Shown one piece after another: positions 54,177 to 61,530 of a stretch of DNA of 64,000 bases; positions within the stretch are counted from its first letter, which is position 1, and every line of letters starts with the position of its first letter. The notes below the pieces were generated by a model that saw nothing but the letters and a program-made list of their open reading frames with translations, had not been told where the DNA came from and ran no database searches. A program made the translations under genes and the position numbers. The DNA is from Chitinophagaceae bacterium (GTDB lineage: Bacteria > Bacteroidota > Bacteroidia > Chitinophagales > Chitinophagaceae): assembly GCA_019638615.1 (NCBI GenBank), contig JAHBTL010000005.1, positions 186,001 through 250,000 of the forward strand, written 5' to 3'.

Positions 54177-54983
54177 ATGATTCATCCTCATACATATATT
54201 CATCCTAATGCCAAGCTTGCTACCAATGTAAAAGTAGACCCTTTTACGGTGATACATCACAACGTAGAGATAGGGGAAGGCACCTGGATCGGCAGTAATG
54301 TAACGATTATGGAGGGGGCCAGGATTGGCAAGAATTGCCGCATCTTCCCCGGGGCAGTACTATCGGCTATTCCGCAGGATCTGAAGTTTGAAGGAGAGGA
54401 TTCGCTGGTGGAAATCGGGAACAACACGACAATACGCGAGTTTGTGACGATCAATCGCGGAACCAACGAGCGCGGAAAAACGACTGTCGGAAATAACTGC
54501 CTGATACAGGCCTACAGTCATATTGCCCATGATTGCGCTATTGGCAATAACTGTATTATAACCAATAATACCCAAATGGCGGGGCATGTAGTAATGGGCG
54601 ATTGGGCCATTTTAGGGGGGATGTGCGCAGTGCACCAGTTTGTAAAAATAGGGGCGCATGCTTATATAGGAGGTGGCTCGCTGGTGGGAAAAGACGTCCC
54701 GCCTTATATCAAAGCTGCCCGCCAACCGCTCAGCTATGCTGGTGTAAATTCTATCGGTTTAAAAAGGAGAGGATTTACAGTCGATAAGATCAATCACATA
54801 CTCGACATCTACAGGACCATTTACAACAAAGGACTGAACACATCGCAGGCGGTAGAGTTCCTGGAAGAAGAGTTCCCTGCCACCGATGAACGGGACGAGA
54901 TCGTGACCTTTATCCGGGAAAGCGGAAGAGGCATCATTAAACGCTACACCAAAAACAGCGTGGATGACGATATTGCTGACTAA
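54177..54983 (+). CDS. lpxA: UDP-N-acetylglucosamine acyltransferase
   Basis: A 268-residue beta-helix acyltransferase that does the first step of lipid A synthesis. It starts IHPHTYIHPNAKLATNVKVD; hexapeptide repeats run to about residue 190, with the catalytic-histidine region IQAYSHIAHDCAIGNN and AGHVVMGDWAILGGM; the helical C-terminus (about 200-268) has LKRRGFTVDKINHILDIYRT. ATG 54177 matches the family start, while an earlier ATG at 54135 would add 14 unusual residues. TATTTTTG at 54085-54092 is an exact -7 box upstream. The end overlaps the ABC gene by 20 bases. Confidence 0.95.
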   Translation: MIHPHTYIHPNAKLATNVKVDPFTVIHHNVEIGEGTWIGSNVTIMEGARIGKNCRIFPGAVLSAIPQDLKFEGEDSLVEIGNNTTIREFVTINRGTNERGKTTVGNNCLIQAYSHIAHDCAIGNNCIITNNTQMAGHVVMGDWAILGGMCAVHQFVKIGAHAYIGGGSLVGKDVPPYIKAARQPLSYAGVNSIGLKRRGFTVDKINHILDIYRTIYNKGLNTSQAVEFLEEEFPATDERDEIVTFIRESGRGIIKRYTKNSVDDDIAD

Positions 54984-55596
54984 TACAGGTAAACGCTTCA
55001 ACCGCGAATGGATATTCCGGCACCTGGATTTTCAGTTTGTTACAGGCACATATTATGCAGTTACGGGTCCCAACGGATCCGGTAAATCAACACTTTTGCA
55101 GGTCATTGCCGGAGCGCTTTCGCCCAGCGAAGGAAGTATAAGCTTTCAGGCAGAAAACAGGAAAGCAGTAGCAAACCATCATGGAGGCGATCAGTTGTTC
55201 AGCTTTATTTCGATCGCTGCACCTTACCTGGAGCTGATTGAAGAAATGACACTTGTCGAGTTTCTCCGTTTTCACGCCCGGTTCAAACCGTTCCTGCCTT
55301 CATTAACAACAGCGTCTGTTATAGACATTATCGGGCTGGAAAAGGCCAGGGACAAACAAATACGATTTTTCAGCAGTGGAATGAAACAAAGAGTAAAGCT
55401 GGCTCAGTCCATATTGTCGGCTACTCCTGTTTTATTGCTGGATGAACCCTGTACCAACCTGGATGCCGAAGGGATCAGGCTGTATAAGCGCCTGGTAGAA
55501 GAGTATGCATCAGGCAAGCTTATTATTGTCAGCAGCAACGATGAAACAGAATACAGCTTTTGCCGGGAGCAGATCAATATCCTGGATTACAAATAA
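54964..55596 (+). CDS. ABC transporter ATP-binding protein
   Basis: A 210-residue ATPase subunit with Walker A GPNGSGKSTLL (about residues 35-45), signature FFSSGMKQRVKLA (about 135-147) and Walker B VLLLDEPCTNLD. It is short, like CcmA-type subunits, and has no membrane domain. Its start is 20 bases inside lpxA, so it is co-translated with the lipid A genes. No permease gene is near; a role in exporting an envelope lipid is a guess based on position. Confidence 0.9.
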   Translation: MTILLTNTGKRFNREWIFRHLDFQFVTGTYYAVTGPNGSGKSTLLQVIAGALSPSEGSISFQAENRKAVANHHGGDQLFSFISIAAPYLELIEEMTLVEFLRFHARFKPFLPSLTTASVIDIIGLEKARDKQIRFFSSGMKQRVKLAQSILSATPVLLLDEPCTNLDAEGIRLYKRLVEEYASGKLIIVSSNDETEYSFCREQINILDYK

Positions 55597-55661
55597 ATTG
55601 AACGCTTCCTTTGTTCGTGACCGGTCAACGCTTATCCCGGGCACGGAACCACCGGCAAGCC

Positions 55662-56876
55662 CTATCGCCTGCTGGCGATCAGCAAATTAAGATCGGTATA
55701 CTTTAAATTGAACCGCTGGCTGAGGTAGATGTTGGTGAGGGCACCTTTGAACAGGTAAATGCCGCTGCGGATATTGAACTTATGCCATACCAGCTTCTCC
55801 AGTCCTCCTTCATCGCCTATTTCAAGCAGCAGGGGCATTAATACATTGCTGATAGCCTGCGAGGCAGTTCGAGCAAAACCCGACGGGATGTTGGGCACAC
55901 AATAATGAATTACTCCATGTTTGATAAAAACAGGATTTTCGTGCGAGGTTATTTCGGAGGTTTCAAAACAGCCGCCCCTGTCTATGCATACATCCAGTAT
56001 TACGCTGCCCGGGCGCATGATGGAAACCATTTCTTCCGTGGCAACAATAGGCGTTCTGCCTCCTGTGGAAGACAGCGCTCCCACTGCTACATCGCAGGTT
56101 TTAAGCTGCTTGGCTAAAATTTTAGGTTCAATAACGGAGGTCCACATGCGAACCCCGATATTTCCCTGCATTCTTTTTAATTTGTAAATGTTATTATCAA
56201 ACACTTTTACACTGCTGCCCATAGCCAGGGCAGTACGTGCCGCATATTCACCCACAATGCCCGCCCCTATAATTACTACTTTGGTAGGTGGTATGCCGGA
56301 AATGCCCCCCAGCAGCATTCCTTTCCCGTTATTGGCATTGCTTAAATAATTACCGGCCAACAGCATAACCGCGCTTCCGGCAATTTCACTCATGCTGCGT
56401 ACAATAGGATTATGCCCTGAGTCGTCTTTAAAGTTTTCGAACGATAACGCGGTAATACGTTTTTCCATCATGCACTGCAGGATAGAGGTTTTCATTACCG
56501 GCAAATGGATAGGCGAAATGATCGTTTGATCGTGTTTAAGCAGCGGCAGCTCTTCATCGTTCACTGGCGCCGATTTCATGATCATATCACATTGAAAAAC
56601 CTCTTTTTTATCGTAAGCGATTTTTGCGCCTGCATCGCTATAGTCTTTCTCCGAAAAATGAGCGCCTTCACCGGCTCTGTGCTCCACCACCACACGGTGG
56701 CCGTTGTTCACCAAAACACTAATGGCATCCGGTGTAAGGGCAATCCTGTTTTCCTGAAAGGTGTTTTCTCTCGGGATCCCGATAAACAATTGTGCTTCAC
56801 GTGGCTTAATATCTAAAGTTTCCTCTAAAGTTTCGTAGTTGAACGATGCTCCAACAAATGGCTTTTCTGCCGGCAT
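55662..56876 (-). CDS. ald: Alanine dehydrogenase / transhydrogenase-alpha-like
   Basis: A 404-residue enzyme of the alanine dehydrogenase/PntA family. Near the N-terminus is IGIPRENTFQENRIALTPDA; the dinucleotide-binding domain has VVIIGAGIVGEYAARTALAM (about 180-200), and VILDVCIDRGGCFETSE and HYCVPNIPSGFARTASQA follow. It interconverts pyruvate plus ammonium and L-alanine with NADH in typical members. ATG 56876 starts 37 bases after the tsaE stop, so the two genes form one unit; the ATG at 56954 lies within tsaE and would be an extension. Confidence 0.88.
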   Translation of the reverse strand: MPAEKPFVGASFNYETLEETLDIKPREAQLFIGIPRENTFQENRIALTPDAISVLVNNGHRVVVEHRAGEGAHFSEKDYSDAGAKIAYDKKEVFQCDMIMKSAPVNDEELPLLKHDQTIISPIHLPVMKTSILQCMMEKRITALSFENFKDDSGHNPIVRSMSEIAGSAVMLLAGNYLSNANNGKGMLLGGISGIPPTKVVIIGAGIVGEYAARTALAMGSSVKVFDNNIYKLKRMQGNIGVRMWTSVIEPKILAKQLKTCDVAVGALSSTGGRTPIVATEEMVSIMRPGSVILDVCIDRGGCFETSEITSHENPVFIKHGVIHYCVPNIPSGFARTASQAISNVLMPLLLEIGDEGGLEKLVWHKFNIRSGIYLFKGALTNIYLSQRFNLKYTDLNLLIASRR

Positions 56877-56913
56877 AAGCGCGATAGATTTGAGCGGACA
56901 ATTTACTAAAAAT

Positions 56914-57339
56914 TTACCGGCCAACCTCAATTTTAAGGTGGCGCGTATGATCATTTACCGGAGATATATATACATGCACAGTATCTTCCGGTAATAAGGA
57001 CGGGGCTTTTTCGGGCCATTCTACAAAACAGGGATTGCCCGAGTAAAAACACTCCTCCACACCGGCGTTCAGCGCCTCCTCCTCATCTTTCAGCCGGTAC
57101 AGGTCTATGTGAAAGATCGACCGGGCTTTCCCCTCTTCCCTGTACCTGTATTCGTTGATCAAAGAAAAAGTAGGGCTCCCGATATGACCGGTTGCTCCTT
57201 TTGCACGGCAAAGCGCTGAAATAAAAGTGGTTTTGCCGGTGCCCATCTGCCCGTGAAAAGCAAATACATTGCCTTTTACATGTTGCCAGAACATGGCTGC
57301 CGCCTCGTCTATTTTTTCCAGGTGCAGGTCAAATTCCAT
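56914..57339 (-). CDS. tsaE: tRNA threonylcarbamoyladenosine synthesis ATPase TsaE
   Basis: A 141-residue P-loop protein. Walker A is FHGQMGTGKTTFISAL (about residues 30-45), GSPTFSLINEYR is the conserved switch-like segment, and FHIDLYRLKDEEEALNAG and FVEWPEKAPSLLP are the family hallmarks. TsaE works with TsaB and TsaD to modify A37 of ANN-decoding tRNAs. ATG 57339 is used; the extension to 57381 crosses intergenic-type words (GATTTGAAATCCGAAATGG). Two -7 boxes lie upstream. Confidence 0.93.
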   Translation of the reverse strand: MEFDLHLEKIDEAAAMFWQHVKGNVFAFHGQMGTGKTTFISALCRAKGATGHIGSPTFSLINEYRYREEGKARSIFHIDLYRLKDEEEALNAGVEECFYSGNPCFVEWPEKAPSLLPEDTVHVYISPVNDHTRHLKIEVGR

Positions 57340-57387
57340 ACTGAATGATCCATTTCGGATTTCAAATCCTGTATCTCCCATATTTCG

Positions 57388-57449
57388 ATACAAGGTTGCA
57401 AAGATATTCCGCTTTTTACGGCTTTACTGATACTTTGTTGCAAAGATAT
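57388..57449 (-). promoter_or_regulatory. Duplicated -7 region upstream of tsaE
   Basis: On the plus strand GATAC-N3-GTTGCAAAGATAT occurs twice, about 42 bases apart (near 57386 and 57428). On the minus strand each copy contains TATCTTTG, an exact -7 box (57399-57406 and 57441-57448). This looks like a duplicated promoter, or two regulator sites. Confidence 0.5.
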
Positions 57450-57485
57450 CCTCCATCCATTATCAGCAATCCGTGCCCTCTTGAG

Positions 57486-57493
57486 TAATTTTG
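57486..57493 (+). promoter_or_regulatory. -7 box abutting the P-type ATPase start
   Basis: TAATTTTG is an exact TAnnTTTG. Only CCCC separates it from ATG 57498, so transcription should start at about the A of the start codon and the mRNA should be leaderless. Confidence 0.55.
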
Positions 57494-57497
57494 CCCC

Positions 57498-59624
57498 ATG
57501 GAAAAAATACACTGGAAAGTAGAAGGAATGGATTGCACCAACTGCGCATTGACAGTAAGAAAGTTCCTGGAAAAAGAAGGCGCACAGGACGTAAAAGTCA
57601 GCTTTGTTGACGGCGATGTAGCGTTTACACTCAATGGAAATGGGGCTCCGGCTCAAATTCAAAAAGGTATAGAAGGGCTGGGCTATAAAGTAGCAGGCAC
57701 TTTGGAGGAAGTAGCCAGATCGTCTGAAAAAAAGCCGGTCAATATACATTTGAGGTACACGCTTATCTGCCTTCCTTTTACGCTGGTACTGCTGCTGCAC
57801 ATGTTTCATGGCGTATTGGGGTGGCACTGGCTGATGAATCCCTGGCTGCAGCTGGCATTGTGTACGCCGGTGTACCTGGTGGGCATGAGCTACTTTGGGA
57901 AAAGCGCGTTGAAAAGCATACGCAATGGCATTCCCAATATGAATGTGCTGATCGCAGTAGGCGCTACTGCCGCATATGCATACAGCCTTATTGGTACCCT
58001 GGGAAATATGGGCGAGAATTACTTGTTTTATGAAACAGCAGCCACTATTATTACACTCGTATTCTTTGGTAATTACCTGGAAAGCGCTTCGGTACAATCA
58101 ACGCAGAGGGCGCTGAACAGCCTGGCGAAGTCGCAAAAGGTAATGGCCAATATGATTGCCTTTGACGAACATCACCAGGAAATAATCATGCCGGTGGATA
58201 ATGCCGATTTACGTTCCGGCGATTTGATTTTGATAAAAAACGGAGAGCAGGTACCCGCAGATTGTAAAATATTATGGGGTGATGCCAGCGTAAGCGAAGC
58301 CATTATTACGGGCGAAAGCCTGCCCCTTGAAAAACATGCGAAGGACACGCTGATCGGTGGCAGCCTGCTGGTAAACGGTACAGTAAAAGCCCAGGTAACA
58401 GCCGCGGCGGCTGATTCGGCATTGGCCAATATTGTAAACCTGGTAAAGCAGGCGCAGGGCGAAAAGCCGCCGGTGCAGCAAATGGCGGATAAAATAAGCA
58501 GCATATTTGTTCCGCTGGTCATTGGTATAGCGGTTTTCACGTTCATTATCAACTATTTTGTGTTGCACGATTTTACCGGGGCCCTGATGCGAAGCATAGC
58601 GGTACTGGTAATTGCCTGTCCCTGTGCGCTGGGACTGGCAACGCCGGCAGCTATCGCGGTTGGATTGGGCAGGGCGGCAAGAAATGGCGTGTTGTTCCGG
58701 AACGCTTCCAGTCTTGAGTTGTTCAGGGATATTCAGCAGGTGGTGTTCGATAAAACAGGAACGCTTACCACAGGTGAGCTGGAGATCAGCCAGGTGCAGG
58801 TAGTGTCGCCGGGCTTGCAGGAAGAAGAATTAAAAGCGATTGTATTTTCGCTCGAAAAATACTCCAATCATCCGCTGGCAAAACCTATTGTTGCTGCATG
58901 GAAAACCAAAAATGAAATCCGCTGGCAGAAAATAGAAGAGGTAAAAGGATTGGGTATGCGCGGCATCAGCAAAGAAGGCGATGAATATATAGCAGGATCG
59001 TACAGAGCTGTATCGCATCTCACAACAGATCATACGCACAATATCTATCTCGCCAAAAACGATCAATTGCTGGGCTGCATAGACATGAAAGATGAAATTA
59101 GGCCGGAAGCGGAAAAGGTGATCAGGTATCTTCACTCCAAAAACATACATACCATTTTGCTGAGCGGCGATGCTGAGCTTAAATGCAGGCAACTGGCAGA
59201 TACATTGGGTATTGATACGGTGATGGCGGAAAAAAGCCCCACGCAAAAGCTGGAGATCATAGAAGCCCTGTCTGCCGAAAATCCAACAGCTATGATTGGT
59301 GATGGTATTAACGACGCACCGGCGCTGGCGAAAGCGACTATCGGCATTTCCATGAGCGACGCGTCGCAGATCGCCATGCAAACTGCCGATGTGGTACTCA
59401 TGAACAAGGGACTTAAAAACCTTCCTTTATCCCTGGGGTTGGGCAAACATACTTTTCTTACCATTAAACAAAATCTTTTCTGGGCGTTTTGTTATAATAT
59501 CATTGCCATTCCTTTGGCGGCTTTTGGTTTTTTAAGTCCCATTTTTGGCGCCCTGGTGATGGGATTGAGTGATGTGGTGCTGGCCATCAATTCGGGCAGG
59601 TTGTTTGTGAAGAAGGTGGTGTAA
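57498..59624 (+). CDS. copA: Copper-type (P1B) translocating P-type ATPase
   Basis: A 708-residue heavy-metal P-ATPase. One N-terminal HMA domain (about 1-70) has the CTNC metal site (C13, C16). Then come the membrane helices, the actuator loop ITGESLPLEKHA, the ion-binding CPCALGLATPAA (CPC, in helix 6), the phosphorylation site FDKTGTLTTGE (about 415) and SNHPLAKPI, then MIGDGINDAPALAKATIG and the last helices, with asparagine/tyrosine and methionine/serine residues typical of Cu(+) pumps. It exports Cu(+) to the periplasm. No CopZ chaperone is next to it. The -7 box ends five bases before the ATG. Confidence 0.93.
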   Translation: MEKIHWKVEGMDCTNCALTVRKFLEKEGAQDVKVSFVDGDVAFTLNGNGAPAQIQKGIEGLGYKVAGTLEEVARSSEKKPVNIHLRYTLICLPFTLVLLLHMFHGVLGWHWLMNPWLQLALCTPVYLVGMSYFGKSALKSIRNGIPNMNVLIAVGATAAYAYSLIGTLGNMGENYLFYETAATIITLVFFGNYLESASVQSTQRALNSLAKSQKVMANMIAFDEHHQEIIMPVDNADLRSGDLILIKNGEQVPADCKILWGDASVSEAIITGESLPLEKHAKDTLIGGSLLVNGTVKAQVTAAAADSALANIVNLVKQAQGEKPPVQQMADKISSIFVPLVIGIAVFTFIINYFVLHDFTGALMRSIAVLVIACPCALGLATPAAIAVGLGRAARNGVLFRNASSLELFRDIQQVVFDKTGTLTTGELEISQVQVVSPGLQEEELKAIVFSLEKYSNHPLAKPIVAAWKTKNEIRWQKIEEVKGLGMRGISKEGDEYIAGSYRAVSHLTTDHTHNIYLAKNDQLLGCIDMKDEIRPEAEKVIRYLHSKNIHTILLSGDAELKCRQLADTLGIDTVMAEKSPTQKLEIIEALSAENPTAMIGDGINDAPALAKATIGISMSDASQIAMQTADVVLMNKGLKNLPLSLGLGKHTFLTIKQNLFWAFCYNIIAIPLAAFGFLSPIFGALVMGLSDVVLAINSGRLFVKKVV

Positions 59625-59739
59625 GGGGTGGATTTGCAGTAAAGCTATTGCCGCGGAACATGTAAGCTATACATCGTTATTGTTTTTATTCATGTAAAGC
59701 AGGGGATAACGTAGGATCGCTGATCAAATAATATCCTGC

Positions 59740-60011
59740 TTATTTTCGCGAAAAGGGAAAAGACATCACGTTTGTTTTACAGTTATTGAAAGATAAAACA
59801 ACCCATGAAGCAGAGCTGAGCGCCACATTGTATGCAGTATGGAATAGCCGATAAAAAACTTCCGGTTAAGGAACAGGAGTTGGTGTCCGACTTTTTCAAC
59901 TGGTCACCCAAAAAGAAAGAGGAATTTCAGGAACAGGAAATAAGCGCTGCTTATAAATGGATGAAAGAGGTAAAACTAATTCCGAAAGGATTTGGAAAAT
60001 CAATTGAATAA
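59740..60011 (+). pseudogene. Remnant of a C-terminal domain, possibly DarG/macro-type antitoxin
   Basis: Two overlapping frames read FREKGKDITFVLQLLKDKTT, then EAELSATLYAVWNSR (about 59,740-59,848) and, after a small frameshift, KKLPVKEQELVSDFF, NWSPKKKEEFQEQE and AAYKWMKEVKLIPKGFGKSI up to a stop at 60009-60011. The upstream part of the gene is not found. The pattern L-Y-x-V-W-N-x-R, F-x-W, W-M-K-x-x-x-L-I-P-x-G-F-G-K recalls the C-terminal region of macro-domain proteins of the DarG type, but this is from memory and uncertain. It is a dead fragment next to a Fic gene. Confidence 0.45.
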
Positions 60012-60193
60012 ACCATACCCGACAACGAGCTTTAAAAACCTGAACGTTCCGCTATTGTAATGGCACCCAGGCAGCCCTTTTTCGATTGGCTGCTTGCACA
60101 TGACCCGGATACTGTTATAGATATTGAAAAAATATAAATACGCCGTTTTTAACTTTATCCCCTTTTTCTTAACTATAAATATTTATATTTAAC

Positions 60194-60213
60194 TTTAAGT
60201 CAATAAACTTAAA
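60194..60213 (+). promoter_or_regulatory. Palindrome in the fic promoter
   Basis: TTTAAGT-CAATAA-ACTTAAA is an inverted repeat with seven-base arms, 22 bases before the fic ATG, in an AT-rich stretch. It may be the operator of the Fic protein, whose C-terminus carries a winged-helix-like region. Confidence 0.5.
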
Positions 60214-60234
60214 TAAGAGTTTTTGTATTAAACC

Positions 60235-61374
60235 ATGGATATAAAAGACTTTAAAGCAGGCAACCTGGTATCACAGCCAACTGGTTATAAATGCTTTATG
60301 CCAAATATCATCAACCAAACCTATACCTGGTCTGAGGCTGGGATTAACACCCTGCTGGAAAAAGCAACGCTCCAACTGGGAGCCCTAAACAGTTTTTCAC
60401 AATTCGTTCCTGACATTGACTTGTTCATTCGTATGCATGTGGTAAAAGAAGCTACTGAAAGCAGCAGGATCGAAGGCACCCAAACCAATATTGAGGATGC
60501 CCTGGTAAAACAATCGGATATCAACCCTGAAAAAAGGGATGACTGGCAGGAGGTAAACAACTATATCAATGCAATGAACCATGCCATTCCACGCCTGCAA
60601 ACGCTGCCTTTGTCGAGCCGGCTGCTGAAAGAAACGCATGCTATATTATTAGATGGGGTAAGAGGAGAACATAAGTTGCCGGGACATTTTCGCAGTTCAC
60701 AAAACTGGATAGGCGGCGCATCCTTAAACGATGCTGTTTTTATACCACCGCCACACCATGAAGTAGACAGGCTGATGGGCGACCTGGAGAATTTTTTACA
60801 TAATGACGGTATTGCTGTTCCTCACCTGGTAAAGATAGCCGTGGCGCATTACCAGTTTGAAACCATTCACCCCTTTCTTGATGGTAACGGGCGTATTGGT
60901 CGCCTTTTAATTACGCTGTACCTGATAGAAAACAAAATAATTGATAAGCCGATACTGTACCTGTCTGAGTTTTTTGAAAAACACAAAAACCTGTACTACG
61001 ATAATCTTACCAATGCAAGGCGAAAAAATGATATGCTGCAATGGATACGTTTCTTCCTCGAAGCAATTATCCAAACCTGCGACAAAGCTTCGCTCAGCCT
61101 GAAAAAAATAATGCAACTGCGACAAGATTGCGAAGGTGGAAAAATTATTCATTTTGGAAAAAAGGCGCCAAATGCGAAAAAGCTGCTTGACTATTTGTTT
61201 ACACAACCCGTGGTAACAGCTCAGCAGATCGCGGAAGTACTGGGATTCTCATTGGTTTCCTCCTATAAAATCATTGATAATTTTATAAAAGCAGGCATAC
61301 TCCACGAAACTACTGGCTTTAAAAGAAATCGCTTTTTTATATTCAAAGAATATCTTCAAATATTCCATACATAA
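60235..61374 (+). CDS. Fic-family AMPylase-like protein with N-terminal inhibitory motif
   Basis: A 379-residue class II Fic protein. The inhibitory helix motif S-x-x-x-E-G is SSRIEG (S76, E80, G81). The Fic motif HPFLDGNGR is at 212-220 and is intact, with the catalytic histidine H212. A domain of the DUF4172/Fic_N-like type precedes it, and the C-terminal part (about 320-379) looks like a winged helix (TAQQIAEVLGFSLVSSYKII). Fic proteins transfer AMP from ATP to hydroxyl groups on target proteins; the inhibitory helix should keep it silent until released. No separate antitoxin is needed in this class. A palindrome lies in its promoter. Confidence 0.92.
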   Translation: MDIKDFKAGNLVSQPTGYKCFMPNIINQTYTWSEAGINTLLEKATLQLGALNSFSQFVPDIDLFIRMHVVKEATESSRIEGTQTNIEDALVKQSDINPEKRDDWQEVNNYINAMNHAIPRLQTLPLSSRLLKETHAILLDGVRGEHKLPGHFRSSQNWIGGASLNDAVFIPPPHHEVDRLMGDLENFLHNDGIAVPHLVKIAVAHYQFETIHPFLDGNGRIGRLLITLYLIENKIIDKPILYLSEFFEKHKNLYYDNLTNARRKNDMLQWIRFFLEAIIQTCDKASLSLKKIMQLRQDCEGGKIIHFGKKAPNAKKLLDYLFTQPVVTAQQIAEVLGFSLVSSYKIIDNFIKAGILHETTGFKRNRFFIFKEYLQIFHT

Positions 61375-61530
61375 ATTATCGCAGCCTTGAATAAGGGCAA
61401 GTTATGAAGGGGCAAGTTGGTGCCCAAGAGGTTCTTTATCCTCTATTGTTAATGCCTAAGCATTTCCCGCCCCATCAACATATCTTTCGTTTTCAAAACG
61501 ATTACCGGATATTTGCCCTTTCTGGTTATT

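Larger units (their letters stand above)
59625..60234. other. 610-base gap holding a gene remnant and the fic promoter
   Basis: After the ATPase stop there is no terminator of note. The middle (about 59,740-60,011) is the gene remnant listed separately. From 60012 to 60130 nothing is recognised. From about 60130 the sequence becomes very AT-rich and leads to the palindrome before fic. Confidence 0.6.

Noticed and set aside
57498-59624. Cadmium/zinc export instead of copper
   Set aside because: The CPC motif and single CxxC HMA domain fit Cu(+) pumps better, although metal specificity is not proven by sequence alone.
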